A stretch of DNA of 64,000 nt from JAXGZG01 sp040771825 (GTDB lineage: Bacteria; Bacillota; Sulfobacillia; Fermentithermobacillales; Fermentithermobacillaceae): assembly GCA_040771825.1 (NCBI GenBank), contig JAXGZG010000002.1, positions 496,001-560,000 on the forward strand, written 5' to 3'. Within the stretch, counting starts at the first letter, position 1. Every line of letters begins with the position of its first letter. A program made the translations under genes and the position numbers. Below are positions 1 through 7,977 of the stretch, piece by piece. The notes under the pieces are model-generated. The model was not told the origin of the DNA. It made no database searches and worked only from the letters and a program-made list of their open reading frames with translations.

Positions 1-837
1 TCCCTTAGGAGAGTCCTTCTGTCGTCACTTCCCGGGGCTGCTGTTACTAGGCTGAGCATTGAGGGCGTGCTTCACGAGTTTTCAACCATCCCCAATGTCC
101 GTGAAGACGTCACCGACATCATACTCAACATCAAGACGTTGGTGGTCAAACTTCACAGTCCTGGGCCCAAGATGGCAAGGATAGATAAAGAAGGCCCGGG
201 AGAAGTCACCGGCCGCGACGTCATATCCGACCCCGACCTTGAGGTTCTGAACCCCGATGTCCACATTGCAGACCTGGATACCGGAGGACGGCTCTTTGTG
301 GAATTAACGGTGGAGGAAGGCTACGGTTATGTCACATCCGAGGACAACAAGACGCCCAACCAGCCCATTGGCGTCATAGCCGTGGATTCCCGGTTCACAC
401 CTGTGACCAAAGTTAACTACACCATCGACGCCACCCGTGTGGGTCAGAGGACGGACTACGACAAATTGGTTTTGGAGCTCTGGACCGATGGAAGCGTCCG
501 ACCTGATGAGGCCTTGGAAAGCGCTGCCGATATTCTGATCGAGCATTTCAACCGTTTTAGGGATCTTGCGGCTAGCGTGCAAGAAGAGGACACAGAAGAA
601 GAGACCGTTGAGAAGACCGAAGTCGAAAAGACACTGGATATGTCCATTGACGAACTGGAACTATCGGCAAGGTCCTTCAACTGTCTGAAAAGGGCCGGCA
701 TCAATACCGTTCGCGAGCTGGTAGACAAGACCGAAGAGGAGATTTCAAAGGTCCGGAACATGGGCAAGAAGTCTCTGGAGGAAGTCAGAAACAAGCTGGC
801 AGAGATGGGATTGGCGTTTCGCCCCGAAGAAGAGTGA
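1..837 (+). CDS. rpoA: RNA polymerase alpha subunit, 5' end cut by window
   Basis: This is the alpha subunit of DNA-dependent RNA polymerase. It nucleates core enzyme assembly and its C-terminal domain contacts promoter UP elements and activators. The frame is open from base 1, and the first codons read SLRRVLLSSLPGAAV, the conserved N-terminal domain just after the missing start. The N-terminal dimerisation domain runs to about residue 175 of the visible part. An acidic linker rich in Glu and Thr follows, then the C-terminal domain with the helix-hairpin-helix segment ELSARSFNCLKRAG. The start codon lies upstream of the window; the GTG at 67 is internal. rplQ follows 13 bases after the stop, as in most Bacillota. 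Confidence 0.97.
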   Translation, partial: SLRRVLLSSLPGAAVTRLSIEGVLHEFSTIPNVREDVTDIILNIKTLVVKLHSPGPKMARIDKEGPGEVTGRDVISDPDLEVLNPDVHIADLDTGGRLFVELTVEEGYGYVTSEDNKTPNQPIGVIAVDSRFTPVTKVNYTIDATRVGQRTDYDKLVLELWTDGSVRPDEALESAADILIEHFNRFRDLAASVQEEDTEEETVEKTEVEKTLDMSIDELELSARSFNCLKRAGINTVRELVDKTEEEISKVRNMGKKSLEEVRNKLAEMGLAFRPEEE

Positions 838-850
838 GGTGGAAGTTGAG

Positions 851-1201
851 TTGGCTTACTCGCGATTTGACCGTTCGTCCGCGCAGCGCAAGGCTCTTTT
901 GCGCGGCTTAGTGACATCTCTTCTGGAACATGAGCGCATAGAGACTACTCTCGTCAAGGCCAAAGCCACGAGGACTCTGTCAGAGAAGATGATCAGCCTG
1001 GCAAAAGAGGACAGTCTTGCTGCCAGGCGCAGAGCTCTTGCCTACCTTACCAAGGAAGACGTGGTTAAGAAGCTCTTCGACACCCTGGGGCCAAGATACG
1101 CTCACCGTCAGGGAGGCTACACCAGAATAGTAGAGACTCGTCAAAGACGGGGCGACGGATCTCCCATGGCCATTCTCGAGCTCATTAAGCCCCAGAAGTA
1201 G
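851..1201 (+). CDS. rplQ: 50S ribosomal protein L17
   Basis: L17 is a large-subunit ribosomal protein near the exit tunnel. The predicted 116 residues match the usual bacterial length, with the family start (AYSRFDRSSAQRKALLRGL) and the central region around HRQGGYTRI. I start it at TTG 851 because L17 proteins begin with a short M-A-Y/H segment and GAGGTGG at 835-841 sits about nine bases upstream. An upstream in-frame GTG at 839 would add four residues not seen in the family. It is co-transcribed with rpoA and sits 14 bases before the ECF ATPase pair. Confidence 0.95.
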   Translation: MAYSRFDRSSAQRKALLRGLVTSLLEHERIETTLVKAKATRTLSEKMISLAKEDSLAARRRALAYLTKEDVVKKLFDTLGPRYAHRQGGYTRIVETRQRRGDGSPMAILELIKPQK

Positions 1202-1215
1202 AGAAGAAATTGGAT

Positions 1216-2064
1216 ATGCAGAGCACCATTGAAGCCAAGGCTCTTTCCCATCGATACGAGGTAGGCGAGTCTCAAAGTGTGTTAGCGCTGGCTGGGGTGG
1301 ACGTGACGGTATCACAGGGTGAATTCCTTGTGATAATTGGGCCCAACGGGTCAGGCAAGTCCACCCTGGCTAAGCATTTCAACGTGCTTCTTCTGCCTGA
1401 CCAAGGCGAAGTGGTGGTTTTCGGGATGAACACCAAAGACCCCGAGTTTACGTGGGAGATTAGGAAGAATGCAGGTATGGTGTTTCAGAACCCCGACAAC
1501 CAGATAGTGGCTACTGTGGTCGAGGAGGATGTGGCTTTTGGTCCGGAAAACCTGGGGGTAAAGCCCGATGAGATTCGGCTGCGCGTAGAGGAGAGCTTGA
1601 AACTTGTGGATATGCTCTCTTACCGGAGGCACGCTCCTCACCTTCTGTCGGGCGGGCAGAAACAAAGAGTCGCCATAGCCGGAGTAATGGCAATGCGGCC
1701 TAAGTGCATTATTTTGGACGAACCCACGGCCATGCTGGATCCCAGAGGGCGCCAAGAGGTCATGAAAACGGTCAGGTCTCTCAACAAGGATCACGGGTTG
1801 ACGGTCATACACATCACCCACTACATGGATGAGGCTCTGTATGCCGATAGGGTGGCTGTGATGGACCAGGGCAAGGTGATTATGGAGGGGCCTCCCAAAG
1901 AAGTATTCTTGGAAAAAGAGAGACTCCAGTCGTTAGGCCTGGATGTACCGCCTTTGGGAAGGTTGGCCGGAATGCTGGCCGACGCCGGCTACCAGGTCAG
2001 GCCTGATGCCTTGAGTGTGGACGAACTGGTGGATGAGCTATGCCGATTGAAGTCAGGGATCTAA
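1216..2064 (+). CDS. ecfA1: ECF transporter ATPase A1
   Basis: This is the first ATP-binding subunit of an energy-coupling factor module, which powers vitamin or metal uptake with interchangeable S components. Walker A GPNGSGKS lies at about residues 42-49, the ABC signature LSGGQ at 144-148, and the Walker B segment IILDEP follows. The length of 282 residues is typical. ATG 1216 is preceded by GAGAAGAA at 1201-1208; TTG 1210 is an alternative two codons earlier. The end overlaps ecfA2 by 25 bases, implying translational coupling. No S component is encoded nearby, which is usual for the group II shared module in Bacillota. Confidence 0.95.
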   Translation: MQSTIEAKALSHRYEVGESQSVLALAGVDVTVSQGEFLVIIGPNGSGKSTLAKHFNVLLLPDQGEVVVFGMNTKDPEFTWEIRKNAGMVFQNPDNQIVATVVEEDVAFGPENLGVKPDEIRLRVEESLKLVDMLSYRRHAPHLLSGGQKQRVAIAGVMAMRPKCIILDEPTAMLDPRGRQEVMKTVRSLNKDHGLTVIHITHYMDEALYADRVAVMDQGKVIMEGPPKEVFLEKERLQSLGLDVPPLGRLAGMLADAGYQVRPDALSVDELVDELCRLKSGI

Positions 2065-2906
2065 CATACGTTTATAACCGTGGAAGCACTTCAGAGTCTC
2101 GGGCTCTGTCTGGCGTCTCCTTTAAGATCCAAGATGGAGAATTCGTGGGCCTCATAGGCCCCACAGGCTCGGGCAAGTCGACTCTGATACAGCACCTAAA
2201 CGGTCTTCTGAAGCCCACTTCCGGCCAAGTGTTCGTGGACGATGTGGATATTTGGCAGAAGGGCATGAGTCTCAAGAGCCTTCGCCAGAAGGTTGGCTTA
2301 GTGTTTCAGTTTGCCGAACAACAGGTATTTGAGGAGACAGTGGCAGAGGACATTGCTTTTGGCCCAAAGAATCTGGGCCTTTCCCCAGAGGAGATCCAAA
2401 AGCGAGTGGAAGATGCCGCCAAGATGGTGGGGCTTCCCAAGGATCTTCTGAAAAGATCCCCTTTTGAGTTGTCCGGCGGGCAGCTTCGCAGAGTTGCCAT
2501 TGCAGGAGTTGTGTCTATGAAGCCGAGAGTTCTGGTTTTGGACGAGCCTGCCGCGGGACTAGATCCCAAAGGCCGAGACGACGTTTTGTCTAGCGTTAAG
2601 GAAATGCACAAGCGGGGCATGACGGTGATTTTGGTGTCTCATAACATGGAGGATGTGGCGCGGCTTTGCAGCAGGCTCATGGTGCTTGACAAAGGGCAAC
2701 TTGTGGCCGACGGGCATCCCCGGGAGGTTTTTTCCCGAACCGAGTTTGTCAAGGATGTCGGCCTAAGGCCGCCTGACGTGGTATCTCTCATGGAGGGTCT
2801 CCGGGCAAGAGGCTGGAATGTGAGGCTTGATGTCATCGACATCAAGGAAGCCTATGCCGAGATAGCGAGAGAACTCGGTGATAGAAGGGGGAGGATGGCC
2901 TTATGA
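2040..2906 (+). CDS. ecfA2: ECF transporter ATPase A2
   Basis: This is the second ATPase of the ECF module, pairing with EcfA1 as a heterodimer on the cytoplasmic face. Walker A GPTGSGKS lies at residues 40-47, LSGGQ begins at about 144, and the Walker B segment reads LVLDEP. Its 288 residues are normal for the family. ATG 2040 lies inside the end of ecfA1, and the stop overlaps the ecfT start by four bases. The tight overlaps through ecfA1, ecfA2 and ecfT fit one transcript making the subunits in proportion. Confidence 0.95.
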   Translation: MPIEVRDLTYVYNRGSTSESRALSGVSFKIQDGEFVGLIGPTGSGKSTLIQHLNGLLKPTSGQVFVDDVDIWQKGMSLKSLRQKVGLVFQFAEQQVFEETVAEDIAFGPKNLGLSPEEIQKRVEDAAKMVGLPKDLLKRSPFELSGGQLRRVAIAGVVSMKPRVLVLDEPAAGLDPKGRDDVLSSVKEMHKRGMTVILVSHNMEDVARLCSRLMVLDKGQLVADGHPREVFSRTEFVKDVGLRPPDVVSLMEGLRARGWNVRLDVIDIKEAYAEIARELGDRRGRMAL

Positions 2907-3730
2907 TGTCCAGCGGCGTCATAATGGGGCAGTACTATCCTGTCCAATCGCCTGTTCACGCTATGGATCCCCGGGCCAAAATCCTTCTTGCAGTGATCTT
3001 CATGGTGGTCCTTTTCCTGGGTAACAACTTCTGGGCGTTTCTGATCATGGGTGGGTTTGCCGCTCTTGCCATAGGGTTGTCAAAGGTGCCCGTTAAGATG
3101 CTGGTGCGGGGGCTCAGGCCTATTGCGTTCATCTTGATTTTCACCATGGGACTGCACCTGTTTCTTACACCGGGACCTGAGATATTTCGGATTGGACCTA
3201 TCGCCGGTACTTGGTCAGGCTTGGTTCAGGGGCTCTTTATCGGTGTGAGGCTCATAATCCTCATTATGTTTACTTCGCTTCTGACCCTAACCACTTCTCC
3301 CATAGAACTTACAGACGGGCTCGAGGATCTCCTGAAGCCGTTTCAGAAGATCGGTGTACCTGCCCATGAACTGGCCATGATGATGACCATCGCTCTCCGG
3401 TTCATCCCCACGCTTTTGGAGGAGGCCGAGCGGATCATGAGGGCACAGATGGCCAGGGGCGCCGATTTCGAGTCGGGTAACTTAGTGAGAAGGGCTAAGG
3501 CTTTGGTGCCTCTCCTAGTGCCTCTTTTCGTGAGCGCTTTCCGTCGCGCCGACGATTTGGCCATGGCTATGGAAGCTAGGGGTTACCGAGGAGGAGAGGG
3601 ACGCACCAGGATGAGGGTGTTCCACTTTCACGCAAGGGATTTCGCGGCGTTTGGCTTGGTTCTGGTTGTCACCGCTATGGTGATTTATGCCAGAGCTAGG
3701 TTTGGCCCTGTCATACAGAGGCCGTTGTAA
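2903..3730 (+). CDS. ecfT: ECF transporter transmembrane component T
   Basis: EcfT is the membrane scaffold that joins the ATPase pair to S components. The 275-residue protein has several hydrophobic segments, for example near residues 25-60, 70-90 and 105-135, and a last one near 240-262. It carries the two diagnostic Ala-Arg-Gly motifs of the coupling helices, in QMARGADFE and MEARGYRGG. ATG 2903 overlaps the ecfA2 stop. truA follows nine bases downstream, the standard arrangement in Bacillota. Confidence 0.94.
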   Translation: MMSSGVIMGQYYPVQSPVHAMDPRAKILLAVIFMVVLFLGNNFWAFLIMGGFAALAIGLSKVPVKMLVRGLRPIAFILIFTMGLHLFLTPGPEIFRIGPIAGTWSGLVQGLFIGVRLIILIMFTSLLTLTTSPIELTDGLEDLLKPFQKIGVPAHELAMMMTIALRFIPTLLEEAERIMRAQMARGADFESGNLVRRAKALVPLLVPLFVSAFRRADDLAMAMEARGYRGGEGRTRMRVFHFHARDFAAFGLVLVVTAMVIYARARFGPVIQRPL

Positions 3731-3739
3731 GAGGGTGTC

Positions 3740-4609
3740 ATGATTTCGGCGGACCTGGGAGTTACCGCGGATACGGTGAAGAGGAAGAGGGCTGACCGAA
3801 CCGTTGGCGTTGGCCGCGGAGAGAAGACCGCAGTTTCGGGCGAGATGTGTCTTCGCAGGCTAAAGGCCACGGTGCAGTACGACGGCACAGACTTTTGTGG
3901 GTTCCAGAGACAGAAGAACGGCAGGACGGTGCAGGAAGTTTTGGAGTCTGGGCTCGGGGCGCTTCTTGGGCACCCGGTCACCGTAAGGGCGGCAGGGCGC
4001 ACCGACATGGGAGTTCACGCCAGAGGACAAGTGATCTCGTTTGTGACAGGGTCACCGATTCCCACTGGACGGGTTCATAGGGGTCTTGAGAGATTCCTTC
4101 CTGAGGATGTGCTGTTTGGGCCGTGTAAAGAAGTGCCGATGTCCTTCGACCCTTTGAGAGACGCTAAGGAAAAGACGTACTGTTACAGGATCTGGCGAGG
4201 GGATTGGGGCTGCCACGGTGACATCCTGATGTCCAGGTATTCGGTGGCATATCGGGGGCATCTCGACTTCGATCTCATGGTCACCGAAGCCGGGAATGTT
4301 GTGGGCAGGCACGATTTTCGGAATTTCCGGGCTCTAGGTTCGTCATCCACCACCACTGTGAGAAACGTCTTCAGGGCAGAATGGGTTAGAGAGCGTCGCA
4401 GGAACGGCGAAATCTGGGAGTTTTTCATATCCGCTGACGGGTTTTTGTACAAGATGGTGAGACTTATAACCGGGACGTTGGTGGATGTGGGGAGGGGTCG
4501 GTTTCCTCCAGGCAAGATAAGGGAGGCTCTTAGCGGCCAATCGGCAGTTCGCGTAGGAACGTGTCTTCCCGGTAATGGTCTTTGCTTGGAAGAAGTGGGC
4601 TTCTCTTGA
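3740..4609 (+). CDS. truA: tRNA pseudouridine(38-40) synthase TruA
   Basis: TruA converts uridine to pseudouridine at positions 38-40 in the anticodon arm of many tRNAs. The catalytic Asp is in GRTDMGVHARGQ, and the nearby HDFRNF and FLYKMVR segments are family motifs. I give the ATG at 3740, which has GAGGGTG just upstream. That adds about 35 residues, basic and low in hydrophobicity, before the family start near MCLRRLKATVQYDG. The alternative ATG at 3845 would give a conventional length but has no clear ribosome binding site. The rplM promoter overlaps its stop codon. Confidence 0.92.
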   Translation: MISADLGVTADTVKRKRADRTVGVGRGEKTAVSGEMCLRRLKATVQYDGTDFCGFQRQKNGRTVQEVLESGLGALLGHPVTVRAAGRTDMGVHARGQVISFVTGSPIPTGRVHRGLERFLPEDVLFGPCKEVPMSFDPLRDAKEKTYCYRIWRGDWGCHGDILMSRYSVAYRGHLDFDLMVTEAGNVVGRHDFRNFRALGSSSTTTVRNVFRAEWVRERRRNGEIWEFFISADGFLYKMVRLITGTLVDVGRGRFPPGKIREALSGQSAVRVGTCLPGNGLCLEEVGFS

Positions 4610-4634
4610 CCCGAATTGTCACCATCGTTAGAAT
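4606..4634 (+). promoter_or_regulatory. sigma-A-type promoter for rplM-rpsI
   Basis: TTGACC at 4606-4611 and TAGAAT at 4629-4634 are separated by 17 bases, close to the vegetative consensus. The -35 box overlaps the truA stop. Transcription would start near 4641, about 18 bases before the ribosome binding site of rplM. Assigned by sequence match only. Confidence 0.7.
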
Positions 4635-4673
4635 GTATGTTGCTTGCAAGGCGGCATTAAGGAGGTTTTGGCA

Positions 4674-5111
4674 TTGGGCGGCACTTATATGGCGAAACCC
4701 ACGGAATCTTCCCGGCAGTGGTGGGTTATCGATGCAGAGGGAAGGCCACTGGGAAGGCTCGCGACCCTGGTTTCGACCATACTCCAGGGAAAACACAAGC
4801 CCACTTATACTCCCTCGGTGGACATGGGGGACAGTGTTATCATATTAAACGCTTCGAAAGTCAAACTCACCGGTAATAAGCTCGAGGACAAGGTGTTTTT
4901 CACCCACTCGGGGTATCCCGGCGGAGCCAAGTATACTCCATACAAGGTTATGATCAAGAAGCACCCCGAGCGCATCGTTGAGACTGCTGTCAAGGGCATG
5001 CTTCCTCATAACAGGCTTTCCAGGAAGGTTATCAAGCGGCTATTTGTGTACAGGACCGGGACCCATCCTCACGAGGCCCAAAAGCCTTCTGTGTGGCAAG
5101 GAGGAAAGTAA
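4674..5111 (+). CDS. rplM: 50S ribosomal protein L13
   Basis: L13 is an early-assembly large-subunit protein. The 145-residue product begins LGGTYMAKPTESSRQWWVID, matching the usual start of the family, where a residue or two precede TYMAK. TTG 4674 is chosen because AAGGAGG at 4659-4665 lies eight bases upstream. The internal ATG at 4689 would remove conserved TYMAK residues and sit too far from that site. The family segments DMGDSVIILNA and KGMLPHNRLSR are present. It is followed after one base by rpsI, the universal pair. Confidence 0.96.
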   Translation: MGGTYMAKPTESSRQWWVIDAEGRPLGRLATLVSTILQGKHKPTYTPSVDMGDSVIILNASKVKLTGNKLEDKVFFTHSGYPGGAKYTPYKVMIKKHPERIVETAVKGMLPHNRLSRKVIKRLFVYRTGTHPHEAQKPSVWQGGK

Positions 5112-5112
5112 T

Positions 5113-5502
5113 ATGGCAGAGTGGACGTTTGCTACAGGTAGGCGCAAGAACGCCGTGGCCAGGGTGAGGATAGCATCGGGCAGTGGCAAGATCTCCATCA
5201 ACGGCAAGGACGTGTCAAGCTACTTCCGAAACCCCAGCCTTGAACAGGAGGTTACCGCTCCTTTCAAAATCACCGACACCGAAGGTAAGTTCGACCTCAT
5301 GGTCAACGTTGTAGGTGGAGGGCTCAGCGGACAGGCTGGCGCATGCAGGCACGGCGTTGCCAGAGCGCTCCTCTTGGTTGATGAGGATTTCCGTTCGGTT
5401 CTGAAGAAGGCGGGGTACCTCACGAGAGACCCCCGCATGGTCGAGAGGAAGAAGTTCGGCTTAAAGAAGGCCCGCAAGGCACCTCAGTTCTCCAAGCGTT
5501 AA
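5113..5502 (+). CDS. rpsI: 30S ribosomal protein S9
   Basis: S9 is a small-subunit head protein whose C-terminal tail reaches the P-site tRNA. The 129 residues start with the family motif TGRRKNAVARVR, contain GGGLSGQAGA and end in the expected basic tail with PQFSKR, whose last Arg contacts tRNA. ATG 5113 follows GAGGAAAG. It is the second gene of the rplM operon. Confidence 0.97.
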   Translation: MAEWTFATGRRKNAVARVRIASGSGKISINGKDVSSYFRNPSLEQEVTAPFKITDTEGKFDLMVNVVGGGLSGQAGACRHGVARALLLVDEDFRSVLKKAGYLTRDPRMVERKKFGLKKARKAPQFSKR

Positions 5503-5592
5503 GGGCTATGATCGGAAAGTCATACTCTCGGGTTACCCGGTATATATGTTGGTTTATAGACTAAGAAAACCGAGGACACGGGGGTTTGATAA

Positions 5593-6306
5593 ATGTCGAA
5601 ACGCAGGGGCAGGCGAAGACGCCGGCCCCTTTTCATCCTAACGACCAAGCGCACGCTCTTCTTGGGTGTGCTGCTTTTGGCGTTACTCGGCGCTGGCCTG
5701 GTAAAAAGCACCCGCCCTTCGGCGGCGACTCCGGGCCCTCTGGCAGGGCAGGTGGTCTACATCGACCCAGGCCACGGCGGGATTGACCCCGGTGCTTGCG
5801 GAAGTACATGGCTGGAGAAGGACATAGCTCTCAAAGTGGCTTTGTACCTGGGCGTGCGGTTGGAGAAGAGCGGCGCCAAGGTTGTCTACTCCAGGACCGG
5901 CGACTACGATCTTGAGACCGATGATGTTGACGACACCCAAGCGCGCCTCCGACTGATCGATTCATCTGAAGCCACGATGGTTTTGTCCATCCACTGCAAC
6001 GCTTTTACCGACCCAAGGGAGAGAGGGGCCCAGACTTTCTACAACGCCTCCCGAAACCCTCGTTCGAAGGAATTGGCGGGACTAATCCAGGCTGAACTGG
6101 CCAAAGACACGTTCACCGAACGGGAGATCTCCGCCCGGTTAGATCACTTCATGCTGAACTACGGTCAGAAACCCGCTGTCACCGTCGAACTTGGGTTTCT
6201 TTCCAATCCCGAAGAGGAAGAACTCCTAGGCACACCTTCCTACCAGCAGAAACTCGCCGAATGCATACGACGGGCGATCATCTCCTTCGTAGAGGCGTCG
6301 GTATAG
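5593..6306 (+). CDS. cwlD: N-acetylmuramoyl-L-alanine amidase, CwlD type
   Basis: This is a zinc amidase (Amidase_3) that cleaves the lactyl-amide bond between N-acetylmuramic acid and L-alanine. In spore formers CwlD helps make muramic-delta-lactam in cortex peptidoglycan. The 237-residue protein has a basic N-terminus and a membrane anchor at about residues 17-38, then the catalytic domain. Probable zinc ligands are the His of IDPGHGGIDPG, the Glu of WLEKDIA and the His of SIHCNAF. A late Glu in VTVELGFLSN is the usual catalytic residue. The position after rpsI is the Bacillota arrangement for cwlD. Whether this organism sporulates cannot be told from this gene alone. Confidence 0.88.
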   Translation: MSKRRGRRRRRPLFILTTKRTLFLGVLLLALLGAGLVKSTRPSAATPGPLAGQVVYIDPGHGGIDPGACGSTWLEKDIALKVALYLGVRLEKSGAKVVYSRTGDYDLETDDVDDTQARLRLIDSSEATMVLSIHCNAFTDPRERGAQTFYNASRNPRSKELAGLIQAELAKDTFTEREISARLDHFMLNYGQKPAVTVELGFLSNPEEEELLGTPSYQQKLAECIRRAIISFVEASV

Positions 6307-6366
6307 GTTTGCCGCGGACTTGGCGCAAGCCCACCGATTAGAACACTGCCACTCAATGCCGCTGTC

Positions 6367-6424
6367 GGTTCGGATCCTAGATCCACTCATCACTGATGAG
6401 TAGGTCGCCACGTCCGTTCCTCGC
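6367..6424. repeat. dispersed palindromic intergenic repeat, copy 1
   Basis: This 58-base stretch has two blocks, 6367-6384 (starting GGTTCGGATCC) and 6385-6424 (starting ACTCATCACTGATGAGT). Both recur in the same order at 51059-51147. The second block begins with an 8-base inverted repeat around one base, ACTCATCA-C-TGATGAGT. It lies between cwlD and the ornithine operon and carries no open frame of note. Confidence 0.8.
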
Positions 6425-6537
6425 GATAGGCTCGGATCCTACGCCCATTCACGCCGTCGGGCATACTTCCCTTCGGAAGGAATTATCCTCCTATGCAAGA
6501 ATGTATAACTTGCGGACTAGAAGAGGGGGAGTGGACT

Positions 6538-7593
6538 TTGGCCAAGGTAGTCCTGTGGGGGCTTGGCGCCATGGGAAGCGGCATCGCGTCGCTTCTCAGG
6601 GCAAAAGGTGTCGAGATCGTTGGAGCCATAGACGTAGCGCCCAAAGCAGGGAAGGATCTTGGAGATTTCCTTGGTTCAGGCAAGACCGGGATAGTTGTTG
6701 TGGATGATCCTTCTCGGGCATTCAGGCATAAACCAGAGCTTGCCATCATATGCACAGCTTCTTTTGTCAAAGAAGTGTTCCCTAACATCAAATTCGCCCT
6801 GGAATGCGGCGCCAACGTCATAACCATAGCCGAGGAAATGGCATATCCCTGGGCAGGAGACAATGAATTGGCCCAGAAGATAGACCGTCTGGCCAGGGAC
6901 GCCGGGAAGACTGTCTTAGGTACAGGCATCAATCCCGGGTTCATTCTAGATGCCTTGGTCATAGCTCTTACTGGGGTGTGCAGAGACGTAACGCACATCC
7001 ACGGGAAACGAGTCAACAATCTTGCTCCCTTCGGCCCAACGGTCATGCGAACTCAAGGGGTCGGCACTACGCCCCAAGAGTTTCAGGAGGGACTCAGGAC
7101 AGGGGCTGTGGTTGGGCACGTCGGATTTCAGCAGTCGGCCATGCTCATAGGCAAATCCTTGGGCTGGGACATTGAGAAGGTTACCGAGGAAAGAGAACCA
7201 ATCATATCCAAGGTTGAGAGAAGAACCGAGTATGCTCACGTGTTGCCCGGTAATGTCGCCGGATGCAGGCATATCGCACGGGCCTATGCTGACGGCAGAG
7301 AAGTCATCTTGCTTGAACACCCGCAGCAAATATGCCCCGAAGCAGAGGGAGTAGACACTGGCGACTACATAAACATCCAAGGTGACCCGCCTGTGAACCT
7401 TGCCATTAAGCCAGAAATCCCCGGAGGCATAGGCACCATGGCCATGGCCGTCAACATGATTCCTCTTGTTCTCACCGCCCGCCCGGGGCTCTTGACCATG
7501 GCCGATTTGCCGATACCCAGGGCCGTCTTGGGTTCCTTGGGCACCTCTGGTTCCGCATTTTGTTCCTCATCCAAAACCACAGGTGGCAGGTGA
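6538..7593 (+). CDS. ord: 2,4-diaminopentanoate dehydrogenase
   Basis: Ord oxidatively deaminates (2R,4S)-2,4-diaminopentanoate to 2-amino-4-oxopentanoate with NAD(P)+, the third step of clostridial ornithine fermentation. The N-terminus has a Rossmann motif, GLGAMGSG, at about residues 8-15, followed by DAP-dehydrogenase-like sequence such as GTGINPGFILDAL. I start at TTG 6538 because GAGGGGGAG at 6523-6531 is well placed and the Rossmann fold begins at once. ATG 6493 would add 15 residues rich in Cys and Glu. A TATAAC at 6504-6509 also suggests that transcription starts after 6493. It is the first gene of the operon, and its order with ortA, ortB, oraS and oraE is the known cluster. Confidence 0.9.
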   Translation: MAKVVLWGLGAMGSGIASLLRAKGVEIVGAIDVAPKAGKDLGDFLGSGKTGIVVVDDPSRAFRHKPELAIICTASFVKEVFPNIKFALECGANVITIAEEMAYPWAGDNELAQKIDRLARDAGKTVLGTGINPGFILDALVIALTGVCRDVTHIHGKRVNNLAPFGPTVMRTQGVGTTPQEFQEGLRTGAVVGHVGFQQSAMLIGKSLGWDIEKVTEEREPIISKVERRTEYAHVLPGNVAGCRHIARAYADGREVILLEHPQQICPEAEGVDTGDYINIQGDPPVNLAIKPEIPGGIGTMAMAVNMIPLVLTARPGLLTMADLPIPRAVLGSLGTSGSAFCSSSKTTGGR

Positions 7594-7599
7594 AGTCGA

Positions 7600-7977
7600 T
7601 TGACAGAAGCAGGCCAGCATCAACATGAACGTCAAGCCCATAACGCGGCTCTTTCCAAAAACCGCTGCAACAAAGGTGACTGGGTCGAAGTGCATAACGT
7701 CGTCCTCAGGGCAGGTCAGCGTTCAAAAGACGTGCCCGAGGATACTTCGGCAGTGCCCCTTGAATCCTGGATCCGCGGATGGGCCTTGGAGGAAGGCGCT
7801 ATAGGTCACGAGATAGCCGTCGAAACCGCGTCGGGACGGCGAGTCAGAGGAGTCCTCACAAGTCAGAACCCTGGCTACTCCCACACTTACGGCCCCACTG
7901 TTCCAGAACTTGCTCCGATAGGTAAGGAACTCCGGCAGTTCCTTCGTGAAGGCAAAGGACGTGGGTGCAATGACTGA
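7600..7977 (+). CDS. ortA: 2-amino-4-oxopentanoate thiolase, alpha subunit
   Basis: OrtA is the small subunit of the PLP-dependent thiolase that splits 2-amino-4-oxopentanoate with CoA into D-alanine and acetyl-CoA. The recognisable core KGDWVEVHNVVL, then VPEDTSAVPLESWI and a C-terminal segment with NPGYSHTYGPTVPEL, fits the family. TTG 7600 follows the ord stop by six bases and has AGGTGAAG upstream. The first 25 residues are unusually polar and may be dispensable, so the true start could lie slightly downstream. The end overlaps ortB by eight bases. Confidence 0.87.
   Translation: MTEAGQHQHERQAHNAALSKNRCNKGDWVEVHNVVLRAGQRSKDVPEDTSAVPLESWIRGWALEEGAIGHEIAVETASGRRVRGVLTSQNPGYSHTYGPTVPELAPIGKELRQFLREGKGRGCND

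Noticed and set aside
456..917. Minus-strand 153-codon frame inside rpoA
   Set aside because: Ser-rich antisense shadow of a certain gene.
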